Shown: positions 1-8,766 of the stretch, piece by piece
Layout: the number at the start of each line of letters is the position of its first letter
How positions within the stretch are numbered: position 1 is the stretch's first letter
Origin: Bradyrhizobium sp. Rc3b
GTDB taxonomy: Bacteria > Pseudomonadota > Alphaproteobacteria > Rhizobiales > Xanthobacteraceae
Reading direction: 5' to 3'
Length of the DNA stretch: 64,000 nt
NCBI RefSeq assembly: GCF_900114915.1
Contig: NZ_FOUS01000003.1
Location: 558,001-622,000 of the forward strand
Notes under the pieces: generated by a model
The model's database searches: none
What the model was told of the DNA's origin: nothing
What the model saw: the letters and a program-made list of their open reading frames with translations, nothing else
Translations under genes and position numbers: made by a program

Positions 1-528
1 GAGCGGCGCGAGCGCGTGGCTCGTACGCTGCGCGCCGTGCTGGCGGAGCCCGACGCGGGCTTCCGCGCCATCGGCGTGCTCTATCAGGAGTTCGTGGTCC
101 GCTGCCGCATCGAGGGCTTAGGGGCGGCCGTGCCCGACCTGAACGAATTCCGCCGCATGCTGACCCATGCGCGCGCCGGCCTCGGCACCGATCTCACTGA
201 TGACGACGCCTGGCAGGACGTGTCGCTGCGCGCCTCGATCCTGCCCGACGACATGCAGGGCGTGTTCATGATGATCGCGCGCGCCGCGAAGGAAGGCTGG
301 CCGTGTCCCGGCGACGCCGCGATCGCGCGGGCCTATGGCTCGCATTCGCTGCGCCGCGCGCAGCGGCTGCTCGGCTACATGGAGGAGCAGGGCCTGATCG
401 TGATCCAGCTCGACGGCGGCGGACGCAGGATCGTGACGCTGGTCGAGCTGGCCTGGGCCACTGCGCCGGGCGATCCCAATGGCGATGATCTGCCGGCGGA
501 GCAGCTCGCGAGCGCGGCTTCGGCTTGA
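1..528 (+). CDS. Hypothetical winged-helix-like protein (5' end outside window)
   Basis: The frame is open to the first base of the window, so the start may lie upstream; an in-frame GTG at 16 would give 170 residues. No family is recognised. Residues about 100-150 look like a winged helix: a helix with repeated Arg (SLRRAQRLLGYMEEQG) is followed by short beta-type strands (LIVIQLDGGGRRIVTL). That would suit a small DNA-binding protein, but this is inference. It converges on the livF stop codon with a 4-base gap, so it is not part of the minus-strand operon. Confidence 0.65.
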   Translation, partial: ERRERVARTLRAVLAEPDAGFRAIGVLYQEFVVRCRIEGLGAAVPDLNEFRRMLTHARAGLGTDLTDDDAWQDVSLRASILPDDMQGVFMMIARAAKEGWPCPGDAAIARAYGSHSLRRAQRLLGYMEEQGLIVIQLDGGGRRIVTLVELAWATAPGDPNGDDLPAEQLASAASA

Positions 529-532
529 AGCG

Positions 533-1273
533 CTACGCCGCCTCGGAGCCGCCGAGATAGGCATCGCGGATTCGAGGGTCGTCCTTCAGCGCCCGCGCCG
601 GGCCTGACAGCACGATCTTGCCGGTCTGGAGCACATAGGCTTCATGCGCGATCTCCAGCGCGAGGCTGGCGTTCTGCTCGACCATGAACACAGAGACTCC
701 CTCCTGGTTGATGGTCCGGATCAGCTCCAGCACGCGGTCGACATAGAGCGGCGACAGACCCATGGTCGGTTCATCCATCACGATCATCCTGGGACGGCTC
801 ATCAGCGCCCGCGCCATCGCGACCATCTGCTGCTCGCCGCCTGACAATGAGCCCGCGCGCTGCGACAGCCGCTGGCCGAGCTTCGGGAATAGGGTGAGCA
901 TCCTGTCGAGATCCTGCGCGATCGCCTCGCGGTCGTTGCGCACGAAGGCGCCCATCAGGATATTTTCGCGCACGCTCATGTCCGCGAACAGCCGCCGCGC
1001 CTCCGGCACCGAGGCGATGCCGCGGCGGACGATCTGCGGCGTGGTCAGCCCGATCAACGATGCGCCGTCGAACGTGACATCGCCGGAACGCGGTTTGACC
1101 AAGCCAAGGATGATCTTCATCGTCGTCGACTTGCCGCTGGCATTGCCTCCGAGCAGGCAGACGATGTGGCCGCGCGCGACCGTGATCGACAGGTCGAAAT
1201 GCACTTGGGCCTGCCCGTAGAACGTATTGACGTTCGACAATGCCAGCAGAGGTTCGGGGGCGCTCGTCGTCAT
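533..1273 (-). CDS. livF: Branched-chain amino acid-type ABC transporter ATP-binding protein LivF
   Basis: This is the second ATPase of a Liv (HAAT) importer, energising uptake of amino acids or related small carboxylic or amide compounds at the inner membrane. It has a Walker A (GGNASGKST, about residue 42), an ABC signature (LSGGEQQMVAMARA), a Walker B ending in MDEP and an H-loop-like VEQN. The 246-residue length is normal for LivF. It is the last gene of the operon and its start overlaps the livG stop by 4 bases, implying coupled translation. The substrate cannot be read from the ATPase; the neighbouring monooxygenase genes suggest a non-amino-acid ligand. Confidence 0.93.
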   Translation of the reverse strand: MTTSAPEPLLALSNVNTFYGQAQVHFDLSITVARGHIVCLLGGNASGKSTTMKIILGLVKPRSGDVTFDGASLIGLTTPQIVRRGIASVPEARRLFADMSVRENILMGAFVRNDREAIAQDLDRMLTLFPKLGQRLSQRAGSLSGGEQQMVAMARALMSRPRMIVMDEPTMGLSPLYVDRVLELIRTINQEGVSVFMVEQNASLALEIAHEAYVLQTGKIVLSGPARALKDDPRIRDAYLGGSEAA

Positions 1274-2121
1274 GCTGCGCTCTCCTGCTCCGACGTCCCT
1301 GATAGCCCGTGGCCAAGATAGGCCTCGATCACCTTGGGATCGCTCCGCACCGCTTCGCCCGGCCCTTCCGCGATCTTCTTGCCCTCGTCCATGACGATGA
1401 CGCGATCGGACAGGCGCATCACCATCTCCAGCTTGTGCTCGATCAGGAGGATGGTCAGCCCCTCCGCCTTGAGCTCGGCGACCAGCGACTGCATCTCCGC
1501 GGTCTCGGTCGGGTTCATGCCGGCCGTGGGCTCGTCGAGCAGCAACAGGCGCGGCTTCAGCGCCAGCGCGCGTGCGATCTCGACACGGCGGCGGTTGGCG
1601 TAAGACAGACTGTAGGCCGGCTGGTCGATCCGCGGCAGCAGCCGTTCGCCGAAGCGGGCGAGAATGGCTTTCACCTCCTCGCGCAGCCGCTCTTCCTCAG
1701 CCCTGACGCTGGTGGGACGCAGCAGCGCCAACCCCAATTCCAGCAGCGGGCCGATCACCGGCACCGCCGGCTTCACCGCACGCAGCCGCGTGTGGGCGCC
1801 GATCAGCACGTTGTCCATCACGCTGAGATTGCCGAAGACGCGGCCGAGCTGGAACGTGCGCGCGATGCCTTCGGCGGCGAGCCGCTCCGGCGACAGGCCG
1901 GTGATGTCCTGACCTTCGAAATGGACGACGCCGGCGTCGGGGCGATCAAGACCGGTCACGAGGTTGAACAGCGTCGTCTTGCCGGCGCCGTTCGGGCCGA
2001 TGATGCTGATGAGCTCTCCCCTGGCGAGATCGAGGTCGATGGCGTCGACCGCGGTGAGGCCACCGAAGCGCCGCGTCAGCCCACGCAAGGACAGCATGGT
2101 CGTGTGCTGCTCCGCCATCAC
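1270..2121 (-). CDS. livG: Branched-chain amino acid-type ABC transporter ATP-binding protein LivG
   Basis: First ATPase of the Liv importer. Walker A is GPNGAGKT near residue 42, the signature region is [15 protein letters not shown], Walker B is [13 protein letters not shown], and the H-loop is IEHK. The signature departs from the usual LSYGQQR of LivG proteins: Ala-Asn replaces Gly-Gln, which is unusual but keeps the helix. The protein has 283 residues, slightly longer than usual because of an insert at about residues 115-135. It overlaps both neighbours by 4 bases (livHM upstream, livF downstream), a tightly coupled arrangement. Confidence 0.92.
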   Translation of the reverse strand: MMAEQHTTMLSLRGLTRRFGGLTAVDAIDLDLARGELISIIGPNGAGKTTLFNLVTGLDRPDAGVVHFEGQDITGLSPERLAAEGIARTFQLGRVFGNLSVMDNVLIGAHTRLRAVKPAVPVIGPLLELGLALLRPTSVRAEEERLREEVKAILARFGERLLPRIDQPAYSLSYANRRRVEIARALALKPRLLLLDEPTAGMNPTETAEMQSLVAELKAEGLTILLIEHKLEMVMRLSDRVIVMDEGKKIAEGPGEAVRSDPKVIEAYLGHGLSGTSEQESAA

Positions 2122-3941
2122 ATCGTCCCCAGCAGGCCCTGCGGCCTGAACCGCACCAGCAGCAACAGCACGATGCCGTAGATCAGGATGCGATACTCCG
2201 CCGCGATCCGAAAGACCTCGGGCAGGCCGACCAGCGCCACCGATCCGAGAATCGCGCCGACGACATTGCCGAGGCCACCGAGGATGACCACTGTCAGCGC
2301 CAGGATGGATTGCTGCGTGTTGAAGGTCTCATGGTTGATGTAGGAATACAGATGCGCGGCGATGCCGCCGCTGACGCCGGCGGCGAACCCGCCGAAGATG
2401 AAGGCCAGCGACTTGTAGCGGTTCAGGCTGAGGCCATAGGCGCGCGCGGCGATGTCGTCGTCGCGGATGGCGCGAAAGCTGCGGCCGAGGTGCGATGTCA
2501 GCAGCCGCCCCTGCAGCAGCGCCAGCACGACCATCACCGCGAAGCTGAACCAGTAGATCGAGGTCGGGCTGATCAGATCGTAGCCGAACAGCGACAGCGG
2601 CGGGATGCCGGAGATGCCGATCGGGCCGCGTGTGACGCTTTCCCAGTTCAGGATCACCAGGGACACGATCTCGCCGATGGCGAGTGTCGCGATCGACACG
2701 TAATGCCCGCGCAGGCGAAACGACGGCGAGATCAGCGCGGTGCCGAGCGCGGCGCACATCAAGCCGCCGCCGATGATCGAAAGGCCCACCGGTACGGAGA
2801 GGGTCATTGACAGCAGCGCGGAGGTGTAGGCGCCGATCGCGAGCAGCGCGGCGTGACCGAGCGAGACCTGGCCGATCGTGCCCGCAACCAGTGTCAGGCT
2901 GAGTGCGAGCATGCCGAGCAGCCAGGCATTGATCAGGGTCTGGAGCACGTAGAACGACACCGGGAAAAACGGCAGAACCGCGAAGATCGCGGCCGCAGCC
3001 AGCAGCGCCCAGCGCGGGATGCGCACCGGGCGGCTCGGCGCGATGAAGGTGCCGGTGAGCGGCTCGGGCGGGGCCTGCCGCGCGCTCGCGAACAGGCCGT
3101 TCGGCCGCAGCACGAGCACGACGACGAGCAGCAGGAACGCGAACAGATTGCGGTAGCTGGTGCCGAATACCGCAACGCCGTAGCTCTCGACAAGACCAAG
3201 CAGCAGGCTGCCGATCACCGCGCCGGGCACATTACCGGCGCCGCCGACGACTTCAGCGACGACGCCCTTGAGCGTCGCCTGCAGGCTCATCGCGGTGTCG
3301 ATCTGGTTGTAGTACATGCCGACCAGCATGCCGGAGACGCCGCCGAGCGCGGCGGCAATGCCGAACACCGCCTGATTGACGCGGTTGACGTCAACGCCCA
3401 TTTGCATCGCCGCGTCGCGGTCCTGCGACGCCGCGCGCACCGCCCATCCGAGCTTGCTGTAACGCAGGAACACGAACAGCAACAGCGCACTGGTGAGGCC
3501 GACGCCAGCGATGAGCAGATCGAGCGGGCCGATCGTGCCGCCGCCGACCTGGAAGCGGACATCAGGCAACTGGCTCGGCAGCGCGCGCGGATTGGGCGAG
3601 AAGGTCAGCATGACAAGCTGATCGAGCACGAAGCTGATGCCGATCGTGGCGAGCAGCGGCGCGATGCGCACCGAGTTCTGCAGCGGACGCAAGCCGAACC
3701 GCTCGATGATCAATCCGACGAGCGCGGCAGCCACCGCGACCACGATGATGGTGAGCGGCAGCGGCGTATGCAGCTGCACCACCGCGACCCAGCCGATATA
3801 GGCACCGACCAGATAGATCGAGCCTTGCGCGAAGTTGATCAGCCGGCTGACGCCGAAGATCAGCGCGAGCCCGACCGCAACGAGGGCGTAGACATTGCCG
3901 ACGATCAGCCCGTTGATCGTATAGTCGAGCCAGGAAGACAA
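2118..3941 (-). CDS. Fused LivH-LivM permease of a HAAT-type ABC transporter
   Basis: Both permease subunits are in one 607-residue chain. Residues 1-290 resemble LivH ([21 protein letters not shown] at the N-terminus) and residues 310-607 resemble LivM ([31 protein letters not shown]). Together they predict about 15-17 membrane helices. LivH-LivM fusions are known in rhizobia, but the two-gene form is more common. The linker at about residues 285-310 is Pro- and Arg-rich. It lies between the binding protein (56-base gap) and livG (4-base overlap), completing a full transporter. Confidence 0.93.
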   Translation of the reverse strand: MSSWLDYTINGLIVGNVYALVAVGLALIFGVSRLINFAQGSIYLVGAYIGWVAVVQLHTPLPLTIIVVAVAAALVGLIIERFGLRPLQNSVRIAPLLATIGISFVLDQLVMLTFSPNPRALPSQLPDVRFQVGGGTIGPLDLLIAGVGLTSALLLFVFLRYSKLGWAVRAASQDRDAAMQMGVDVNRVNQAVFGIAAALGGVSGMLVGMYYNQIDTAMSLQATLKGVVAEVVGGAGNVPGAVIGSLLLGLVESYGVAVFGTSYRNLFAFLLLVVVLVLRPNGLFASARQAPPEPLTGTFIAPSRPVRIPRWALLAAAAIFAVLPFFPVSFYVLQTLINAWLLGMLALSLTLVAGTIGQVSLGHAALLAIGAYTSALLSMTLSVPVGLSIIGGGLMCAALGTALISPSFRLRGHYVSIATLAIGEIVSLVILNWESVTRGPIGISGIPPLSLFGYDLISPTSIYWFSFAVMVVLALLQGRLLTSHLGRSFRAIRDDDIAARAYGLSLNRYKSLAFIFGGFAAGVSGGIAAHLYSYINHETFNTQQSILALTVVILGGLGNVVGAILGSVALVGLPEVFRIAAEYRILIYGIVLLLLVRFRPQGLLGTM

Positions 3942-3996
3942 ACGGTGATCCCCGCGTAGAATGAAGTCGGCCGAAGCGGTTGCTCCAGCCTACAGA

Positions 3997-5151
3997 TCAG
4001 GTCGGCTTGCCGTCCCAGAGCGCGAACTGGCCCTTGCGCACGACCAGCTCGGCATTCATGGCGCCCTTGACGCGGCGGCTCTCGACGTCGAACGTCGCCG
4101 AGCCGAAGATGACGCTGGAGACGTCCTTCACTTTCGCGAAGGCATCGCGGACCGCACGGCGGTCGGTGCCGCCGATCTTGACCACGGCGGCCGCCATGTT
4201 CATCGCATCATAGGAATAAGCGTTGAAGGCGTCCGGCTCCTGCCCGCCGTATTTCGCCTTGAAGCCGGCGATGAATTTCTTCACCTCGGGCCTGGGATCC
4301 TCGGGGAAATAGCGCGTGCCGAGATGGACGTCCTCGACCGCCTCGCCGCCGAGCTCCAGAAATTTCGGCGAGTAGACCGAGCTCGCGGCGCAGATCACCT
4401 GTTTCAGGCCGACCTGCCGCGCCTGCCGGGCGATCAGCGCGCCGTCGGAATAATAGGAGATCAGGATCAGCCCGTCCGGACTGGCGTCGCGCACGCGCAC
4501 CAGCGTGGAACGGAAGTCGCGCTCCTCCGCGATGTAGCCCTCGGTGACCGCGATTTCGGCGCCGTACCCCTTCGCCGCCTTGACGAAATAGTCGCGGCTG
4601 GTGCGGCCCCAATCGGTGTTGAGGTGCAGCACCGCGAGCTTCTTGAGACCGAGACGCTTCACGGCATAGGCCGCCAGCAGCGGCTGCTCGTCGGCCTGGC
4701 TGACCGACGTGCTCCACATGAAGTCGCCGCCCTTGGTGAAATCGGGGTGCGAGTTGGTGAAGCCGAATTGCACGAGGCCGCCGCGCTGATAGATCGGCGA
4801 GGCCGCCATCGAGGCCGGGCTGGAGAAGTCGCCGAGCTCCATGACGATGCGGGGATCGGAGACGAACTTCTGGGCGATCGCGACCGACTGGCGCGGATCG
4901 CTCTGGCTGTCCTCGAACTGGTAGGCGAGCTTGCGCCCGTTGATGCCGCCGGCCGCCATGATCTCGTCGAGCGCGAGATCAAAGCCCTGCTTCCACTGCG
5001 TGCCATATTGCGCGTTCGGTCCCGTCAGCGGACCGCTGACGCCGAGCAGGATCGGTTCGGACGATTGCGCGAAGGCGGCGCGTGACGCTGCTCCCGCCAT
5101 CATGACGGCGAGCGAGCCCTTGACCAGGCTACGACGATCGATGTTGCTCAT
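3997..5151 (-). CDS. Periplasmic amino acid/amide-type ABC substrate-binding protein (LivK-like)
   Basis: 384-residue type I periplasmic binding protein. The N-terminus carries a twin-arginine-like signal (DRRSLVKG, hydrophobic stretch, Ala-Phe-Ala cleavage site before QSSEP). The mature protein begins with the family pattern ILLGVSGPLTGPNAQYG. I chose the ATG at 5151 because a TGGAG lies 7-11 bases upstream and the signal starts there; a longer frame begins at 5190. It is the binding component for the fused permease and the two ATPases downstream. The preceding oxidation genes suggest it binds a substrate that is then oxidised. Confidence 0.9.
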   Translation of the reverse strand: MSNIDRRSLVKGSLAVMMAGAASRAAFAQSSEPILLGVSGPLTGPNAQYGTQWKQGFDLALDEIMAAGGINGRKLAYQFEDSQSDPRQSVAIAQKFVSDPRIVMELGDFSSPASMAASPIYQRGGLVQFGFTNSHPDFTKGGDFMWSTSVSQADEQPLLAAYAVKRLGLKKLAVLHLNTDWGRTSRDYFVKAAKGYGAEIAVTEGYIAEERDFRSTLVRVRDASPDGLILISYYSDGALIARQARQVGLKQVICAASSVYSPKFLELGGEAVEDVHLGTRYFPEDPRPEVKKFIAGFKAKYGGQEPDAFNAYSYDAMNMAAAVVKIGGTDRRAVRDAFAKVKDVSSVIFGSATFDVESRRVKGAMNAELVVRKGQFALWDGKPT

Positions 5152-5211
5152 GCACGGCTCCATCCACTTAGGTGTTGAAACAAGCGGCAATTCTTGTGCC
5201 GGTGAGATTGC

Positions 5212-5790
5212 CTACTTCGAGGGCTCGCCGAGCGACAGCATCAGCCGGTTCGCCCAGTTGAAGAACGAGGCGCCGTTGATGACGTCGACGATCTCGGCAT
5301 CGTCGAGACCGGCGCGGCGCAGCTCCGCGATATTGTCGGGCCCGAACGCGATCGGGGTTGCGGCCAATGCGACCGACGCCTTGACCACGGCATTCCAGCG
5401 CTCGCCGAGATCGGCCTTGACGCCCTCGTCGAGCAGGCGCTGCACGTCGTCGCGGCGCTTGGAATAGGTGCTGGCGAAACGCGCATGCACCGAGGCGCAG
5501 TAGATGCAGCCGTTGTAGCGTGAGGTCGCCGCCGCCGCGAGCTCGCGCTCGGCGCGCGGCAGGCCGTCGGCGACGTTGTAGAAGATGTCCTTGTCGGTCT
5601 TGGTGCGGGCTTCCAGGACTTCGGGATCGCGCACCAGCAGACGGAAATATTCCGACTTGGCGCGGGAGCGATCGACGAGGCCATTAAAGTGTCGTTCGGT
5701 CAGCTCGGCCTCGGGCAGCGGATCGATCCAGGAGACCCAACCGAGCTCGTCCTGGCTGAAGACGACGGGCGGATTGACGGTGGCGCTCAT
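5212..5790 (-). CDS. Alkylhydroperoxidase-domain protein, Avi_7169-type
   Basis: 192-residue member of the carboxymuconolactone decarboxylase/AhpD fold. The redox motif CIYC followed by Ala-Ser-Val-His is visible near residue 95 (YNGCIYCASVHARF), matching the CxxC...H catalytic pattern of AhpD. Its form and its neighbours match the protein I know as the alkylhydroperoxidase domain family named after Avi_7169, always found beside the Avi_7170-type CMD protein and a luciferase-like monooxygenase. It may repair peroxides formed by the flavin enzyme; that role is inference. It is cotranscribed, 15 bases after the upstream gene. Confidence 0.85.
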   Translation of the reverse strand: MSATVNPPVVFSQDELGWVSWIDPLPEAELTERHFNGLVDRSRAKSEYFRLLVRDPEVLEARTKTDKDIFYNVADGLPRAERELAAAATSRYNGCIYCASVHARFASTYSKRRDDVQRLLDEGVKADLGERWNAVVKASVALAATPIAFGPDNIAELRRAGLDDAEIVDVINGASFFNWANRLMLSLGEPSK

Positions 5791-5805
5791 GATTGCGGCC
5801 TCCTC

Positions 5806-6408
5806 TTATGCGTTCACGGCGGCGAGCGTGCGCAAGCCGCTGACGACACGCACCTGGAACGACAGGAACGCGACGAGCTGGGAGAAGGTGACGATCCCGG
5901 TGGTCGACCAGCCGGCGTCAAGCAGCGCTTTCATGTCGCTAGCCGCCGCATCGCGCGGCCGGAACACCAGGAGGTGTGCATGCTCGAGCGCTGCTGCGAG
6001 CTTCGCACCAAGCGCCGGCTTGCTTGCGGCACTGACGCGATAGATCAGGCCGGCGGTGTTCTCGATCGACAGTGGGCCGGCGGGATACGAGCCATAGGGA
6101 CCCGAGGTCCTGCCCCGCGCGATCTCGGCGTCGATCGCCTCCAGCAGGGGCGCACCGTTCGCGTTTGCGGCAAGCTTGTCGCGATAGAAGGTGGCAACGG
6201 GGGACTCGCCATGGAGCCCGGTCACGAAGGCGGCGACCGCCGCGCGTTCGGCCAGCGAGACATCGCCGGCGTCGATCGGCTCGAACAGCGAGAGATAGCT
6301 CTTCTGCGCGTTCTCGCGCGCCTGCAGGCGCCGTGCGCGAATGGCGTCCAAGGCTGAGCCCGGCTCGATCCCGGCGAGTGTGTCGATGATATCCTGCGTA
6401 CTCATCAT
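5806..6408 (-). CDS. CMD-domain protein, Avi_7170-type
   Basis: 200-residue protein of the carboxymuconolactone decarboxylase-like fold, matching the Avi_7170-type partner of the preceding peroxidase-like protein. It is all-helical and Ala-rich, with the family segment GESPVATFYRDKL near residue 75. No CxxC is visible, unlike its neighbour, so it may be a structural or substrate-binding partner rather than a thiol peroxidase. The start at 6408 follows the monooxygenase stop by 35 bases. The gene order monooxygenase, Avi_7170-type, Avi_7169-type is conserved as I recall it. Confidence 0.82.
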   Translation of the reverse strand: MMSTQDIIDTLAGIEPGSALDAIRARRLQARENAQKSYLSLFEPIDAGDVSLAERAAVAAFVTGLHGESPVATFYRDKLAANANGAPLLEAIDAEIARGRTSGPYGSYPAGPLSIENTAGLIYRVSAASKPALGAKLAAALEHAHLLVFRPRDAAASDMKALLDAGWSTTGIVTFSQLVAFLSFQVRVVSGLRTLAAVNA

Positions 6409-6443
6409 TCAGCCTCGTGCAACGCGATGCTCTTCATGTCCAA

Positions 6444-7478
6444 TCAGCCCGCCAGCGCCACGTCGGGCGCCGTCCGAGTCCAGCCCAGCGCGGGCGCGAC
6501 CTTCTCCGCGACCAGATCGATCGAGCGCAGGACATGGGGGTGCGGGGCATCGACCGAATGCACCTGGAACACGAGATCCGTCACCCGCTCCAGCGTGGCA
6601 TCGGTGCGCAGCGAGGCGATGACCTCGTCGGCGCCGCCGACATGGGTGTCGAACGCCGTGATCATCTCCTCCAGCGTCTCGCCCGGCTTGGCGTGACCGC
6701 CCTTCATGAACTGCGGCAGCGCGCGGCGCAGACCGATGTCGGCAAGCCGCAACGCCTCGCGATGATCGTCAGCGACGAACACGCTGCGCGAGGCCATGAT
6801 GCGGGGTTCTGCCCCCTTGGGCAGCGCTTCCAGATAGGCATCGATGACCGGATTCTGGATCTCGGCGAGCGTCGCCTGCGGCGCCTCCTTCGGTCGCGGC
6901 TGGGTGCGCGAGAGCAACAGGCCATCGCCCGCCTTGCCGGCGCGCGCGCCACCGGCCACCGAGAACGTGGCCTGCCAGATCCGCTTGTCCAGCTGCGGCC
7001 GTTGCGGATAGATCGTGTCACCGCCATCGAGCGGCTTGCCGACCAGGGCGGTGCGGACGACCTCCAGATTGCGCGCGAAAATCTCGTTGCGCTGGGCGCT
7101 GTCGAGGCCGAAGGCGGCAAAGGCCGACGGATTGCCGCCGGTGCCGACGCCGAGCTCGAAGCGGCCGTTGCAGATCAGATCGAGCACGGCTGCGTCCTCC
7201 GCCACCCGTACCGCATTCTCCAGCGGCAGCGTCACGATGCCGGTACCGAGGCGGATGCGCGAGGTCTGGGCTGCGACGTAGCCGAGAAACGTAAAGGGCG
7301 ACGGCAGGCCGCCTTCACGCTCGTGGAAGTGATGCTGGGCGATCCACGCGGAATCGAGGCCCGCCTTTTCCGCGCGCACGATCTGCTCGGCCGCGAAGCG
7401 ATAGCGCTCGGCGGGCGGGGCCTCGTCCAGAAGCCGCGTAAAAAACCCCAGGCGTTTCAGATTTGCAAAGCGTTTCAT
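6444..7478 (-). CDS. Putative FMN-dependent luciferase-like monooxygenase, KPN_01858 type
   Basis: 344-residue bacterial-luciferase-fold protein. Such enzymes use reduced FMN and oxygen to oxidise small organic molecules. Family-like segments are RFANLKRLGFFTRL at the N-terminus, AWIAQHHFHEREGGLPSPF (His pair), RLGTGIVTLPLENAVRVAEDAAVLD and GRFELGVGTGGNP near residue 130, which contacts the flavin phosphate in relatives. The length is normal. It heads the three-gene oxidative module placed directly upstream of the Liv transporter, suggesting the imported compound is its substrate. A separate flavin reductase is not present in the window. Confidence 0.87.
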   Translation of the reverse strand: MKRFANLKRLGFFTRLLDEAPPAERYRFAAEQIVRAEKAGLDSAWIAQHHFHEREGGLPSPFTFLGYVAAQTSRIRLGTGIVTLPLENAVRVAEDAAVLDLICNGRFELGVGTGGNPSAFAAFGLDSAQRNEIFARNLEVVRTALVGKPLDGGDTIYPQRPQLDKRIWQATFSVAGGARAGKAGDGLLLSRTQPRPKEAPQATLAEIQNPVIDAYLEALPKGAEPRIMASRSVFVADDHREALRLADIGLRRALPQFMKGGHAKPGETLEEMITAFDTHVGGADEVIASLRTDATLERVTDLVFQVHSVDAPHPHVLRSIDLVAEKVAPALGWTRTAPDVALAG

Positions 7479-7630
7479 GCGACCCCTGTCGGGCGAGGAT
7501 GGCCAGGCTGCCGATGATGTCGGTTACTGCGGCTTCCGACAAGCAGGCATTGCGCAGGGCTCATACCCACAATGGTCCGCCGGGATCGCCCCTGCGCAAG
7601 GCTTTACTGAACTTTGGCTGGGCAGATTGC

Positions 7631-8413
7631 CTACCAGCTCGGCAGCACCGCGCCCTTGAACTTCGTCAGGACGAACTCCTTGACCTCCGGCGTGTGATAG
7701 CTGTCGACGAGGATCTTGACCCAGGGCTTGTCCTTGTCGGCCGTGCGCACGGCGATCAGGTTGACATAGGGGCCCTTCGGGTCCTCGCGCAGGATCGGAT
7801 CCTTGACCGGATCGAGGCCCGCCTGGGTTGCATAATTGGTGTTGATCGCGGCGGCGTCGACGTCATCGAGCGCGCGCGGCGCCTGCGCCGCGTCGACCTC
7901 GATGAATTTCAGCTTCTTCGGGTTCTCGGTGATGTCGAGCACGGTCGGCTTGAAGCCGGTGCCGTCCTTCAGCTTGATCAGGCCCTTGTCACGCAGCAAC
8001 AGCAGCACGCGGCCGCCATTGGTCGGATCGTTCGGGATGGAGACCTTGCCGCCCTCGGGGATGTCGGCGATGGCCTTGTGCTTCTTCGAATAGACGCCGA
8101 TCGGGAAATTCACGGTCAGGCCCACGGCCTCGATCTTGTAGCCGCGGTCGGCTTTCTGGTTGTCCAGATAGGGCTGGTTCTGGAACGAATTGGCCTGGAT
8201 CTCGCCGGCATCGAGCGCGGCATTCGGCACGACATAGTCGGAGAATTCGAGCAGCTGGATGTCGAGGCCCTGCTTGGCGGCGATCGGCTTCACCGCCTCG
8301 AGGATTTGCGCATGCGGGCCCGGTGTCACGCCGATCTTGATGGTCTCGGCGGTGGCTGCTGCCGACCAGGCGGCGAGCGCGGTTGCGAGGATCAGGGGAA
8401 GGCGAAACGACAT
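7631..8413 (-). CDS. MetQ/NlpA-family periplasmic substrate-binding protein
   Basis: 261-residue binding protein of the NlpA/MetQ family. A Sec signal (SFRLPLILATALAAWSAAATA) precedes ETIKIGVTPGPHAQILEAVK, the family's mature N-terminus. There is no lipobox Cys, so it is predicted soluble in the periplasm. I chose the ATG at 8413 because GGAG lies 8-11 bases upstream; the upstream ATG at 8425 lacks a ribosome site. No metI or metN permease or ATPase genes accompany it. It is placed first in the monooxygenase-Liv run, so it may bind a sulfur compound for a transporter elsewhere. Confidence 0.88.
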   Translation of the reverse strand: MSFRLPLILATALAAWSAAATAETIKIGVTPGPHAQILEAVKPIAAKQGLDIQLLEFSDYVVPNAALDAGEIQANSFQNQPYLDNQKADRGYKIEAVGLTVNFPIGVYSKKHKAIADIPEGGKVSIPNDPTNGGRVLLLLRDKGLIKLKDGTGFKPTVLDITENPKKLKFIEVDAAQAPRALDDVDAAAINTNYATQAGLDPVKDPILREDPKGPYVNLIAVRTADKDKPWVKILVDSYHTPEVKEFVLTKFKGAVLPSW

Positions 8414-8766
8414 CTTGGTCTCCATGGCACGGCGAGAATGATTGGAACCGTATTCGCTTCTCCGTCGAATGAAATCAATGAAATGGAAAACCATATTTGC
8501 CGCCCGGTGCGGACAACGCTTCTCCGTTGGATCCGATGTGGGGAACGAACGCGCCTGCGCAAGCGTGAGGCGCGCAAGCAGCCCCGGCGTTTCGCCATGA
8601 CCACCCTCGCCGCTCCCGGGTGGCGGTCCGGGCCGTGGCCCGCAAGGGCGTTCCCCATCGTCATTTCGTCGCATGGCCCGGCAGCCTCGCCGGCATTGCC
8701 GCCCCGTGCATGATGCAACATGATGGCCGCCGGCGACGATTTTTCTTCGAGGTGGAGGGTCATCTG
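8414..8766. promoter_or_regulatory. Divergent intergenic region between MetQ-like and peptide-binding genes
   Basis: 353 bases without a gene, containing the promoters of the minus-strand operon and of the plus-strand binding protein. I see no convincing operator palindrome, riboswitch or small gene. The part nearest 8450-8500 is AT-richer than its surroundings and is the most likely promoter segment. Confidence 0.4.

Noticed and set aside
8414..8766. A SAM-type riboswitch before the MetQ-like gene.
   Set aside because: I could not find the conserved pseudoknot elements; the leader is short and lacks a matching stem.
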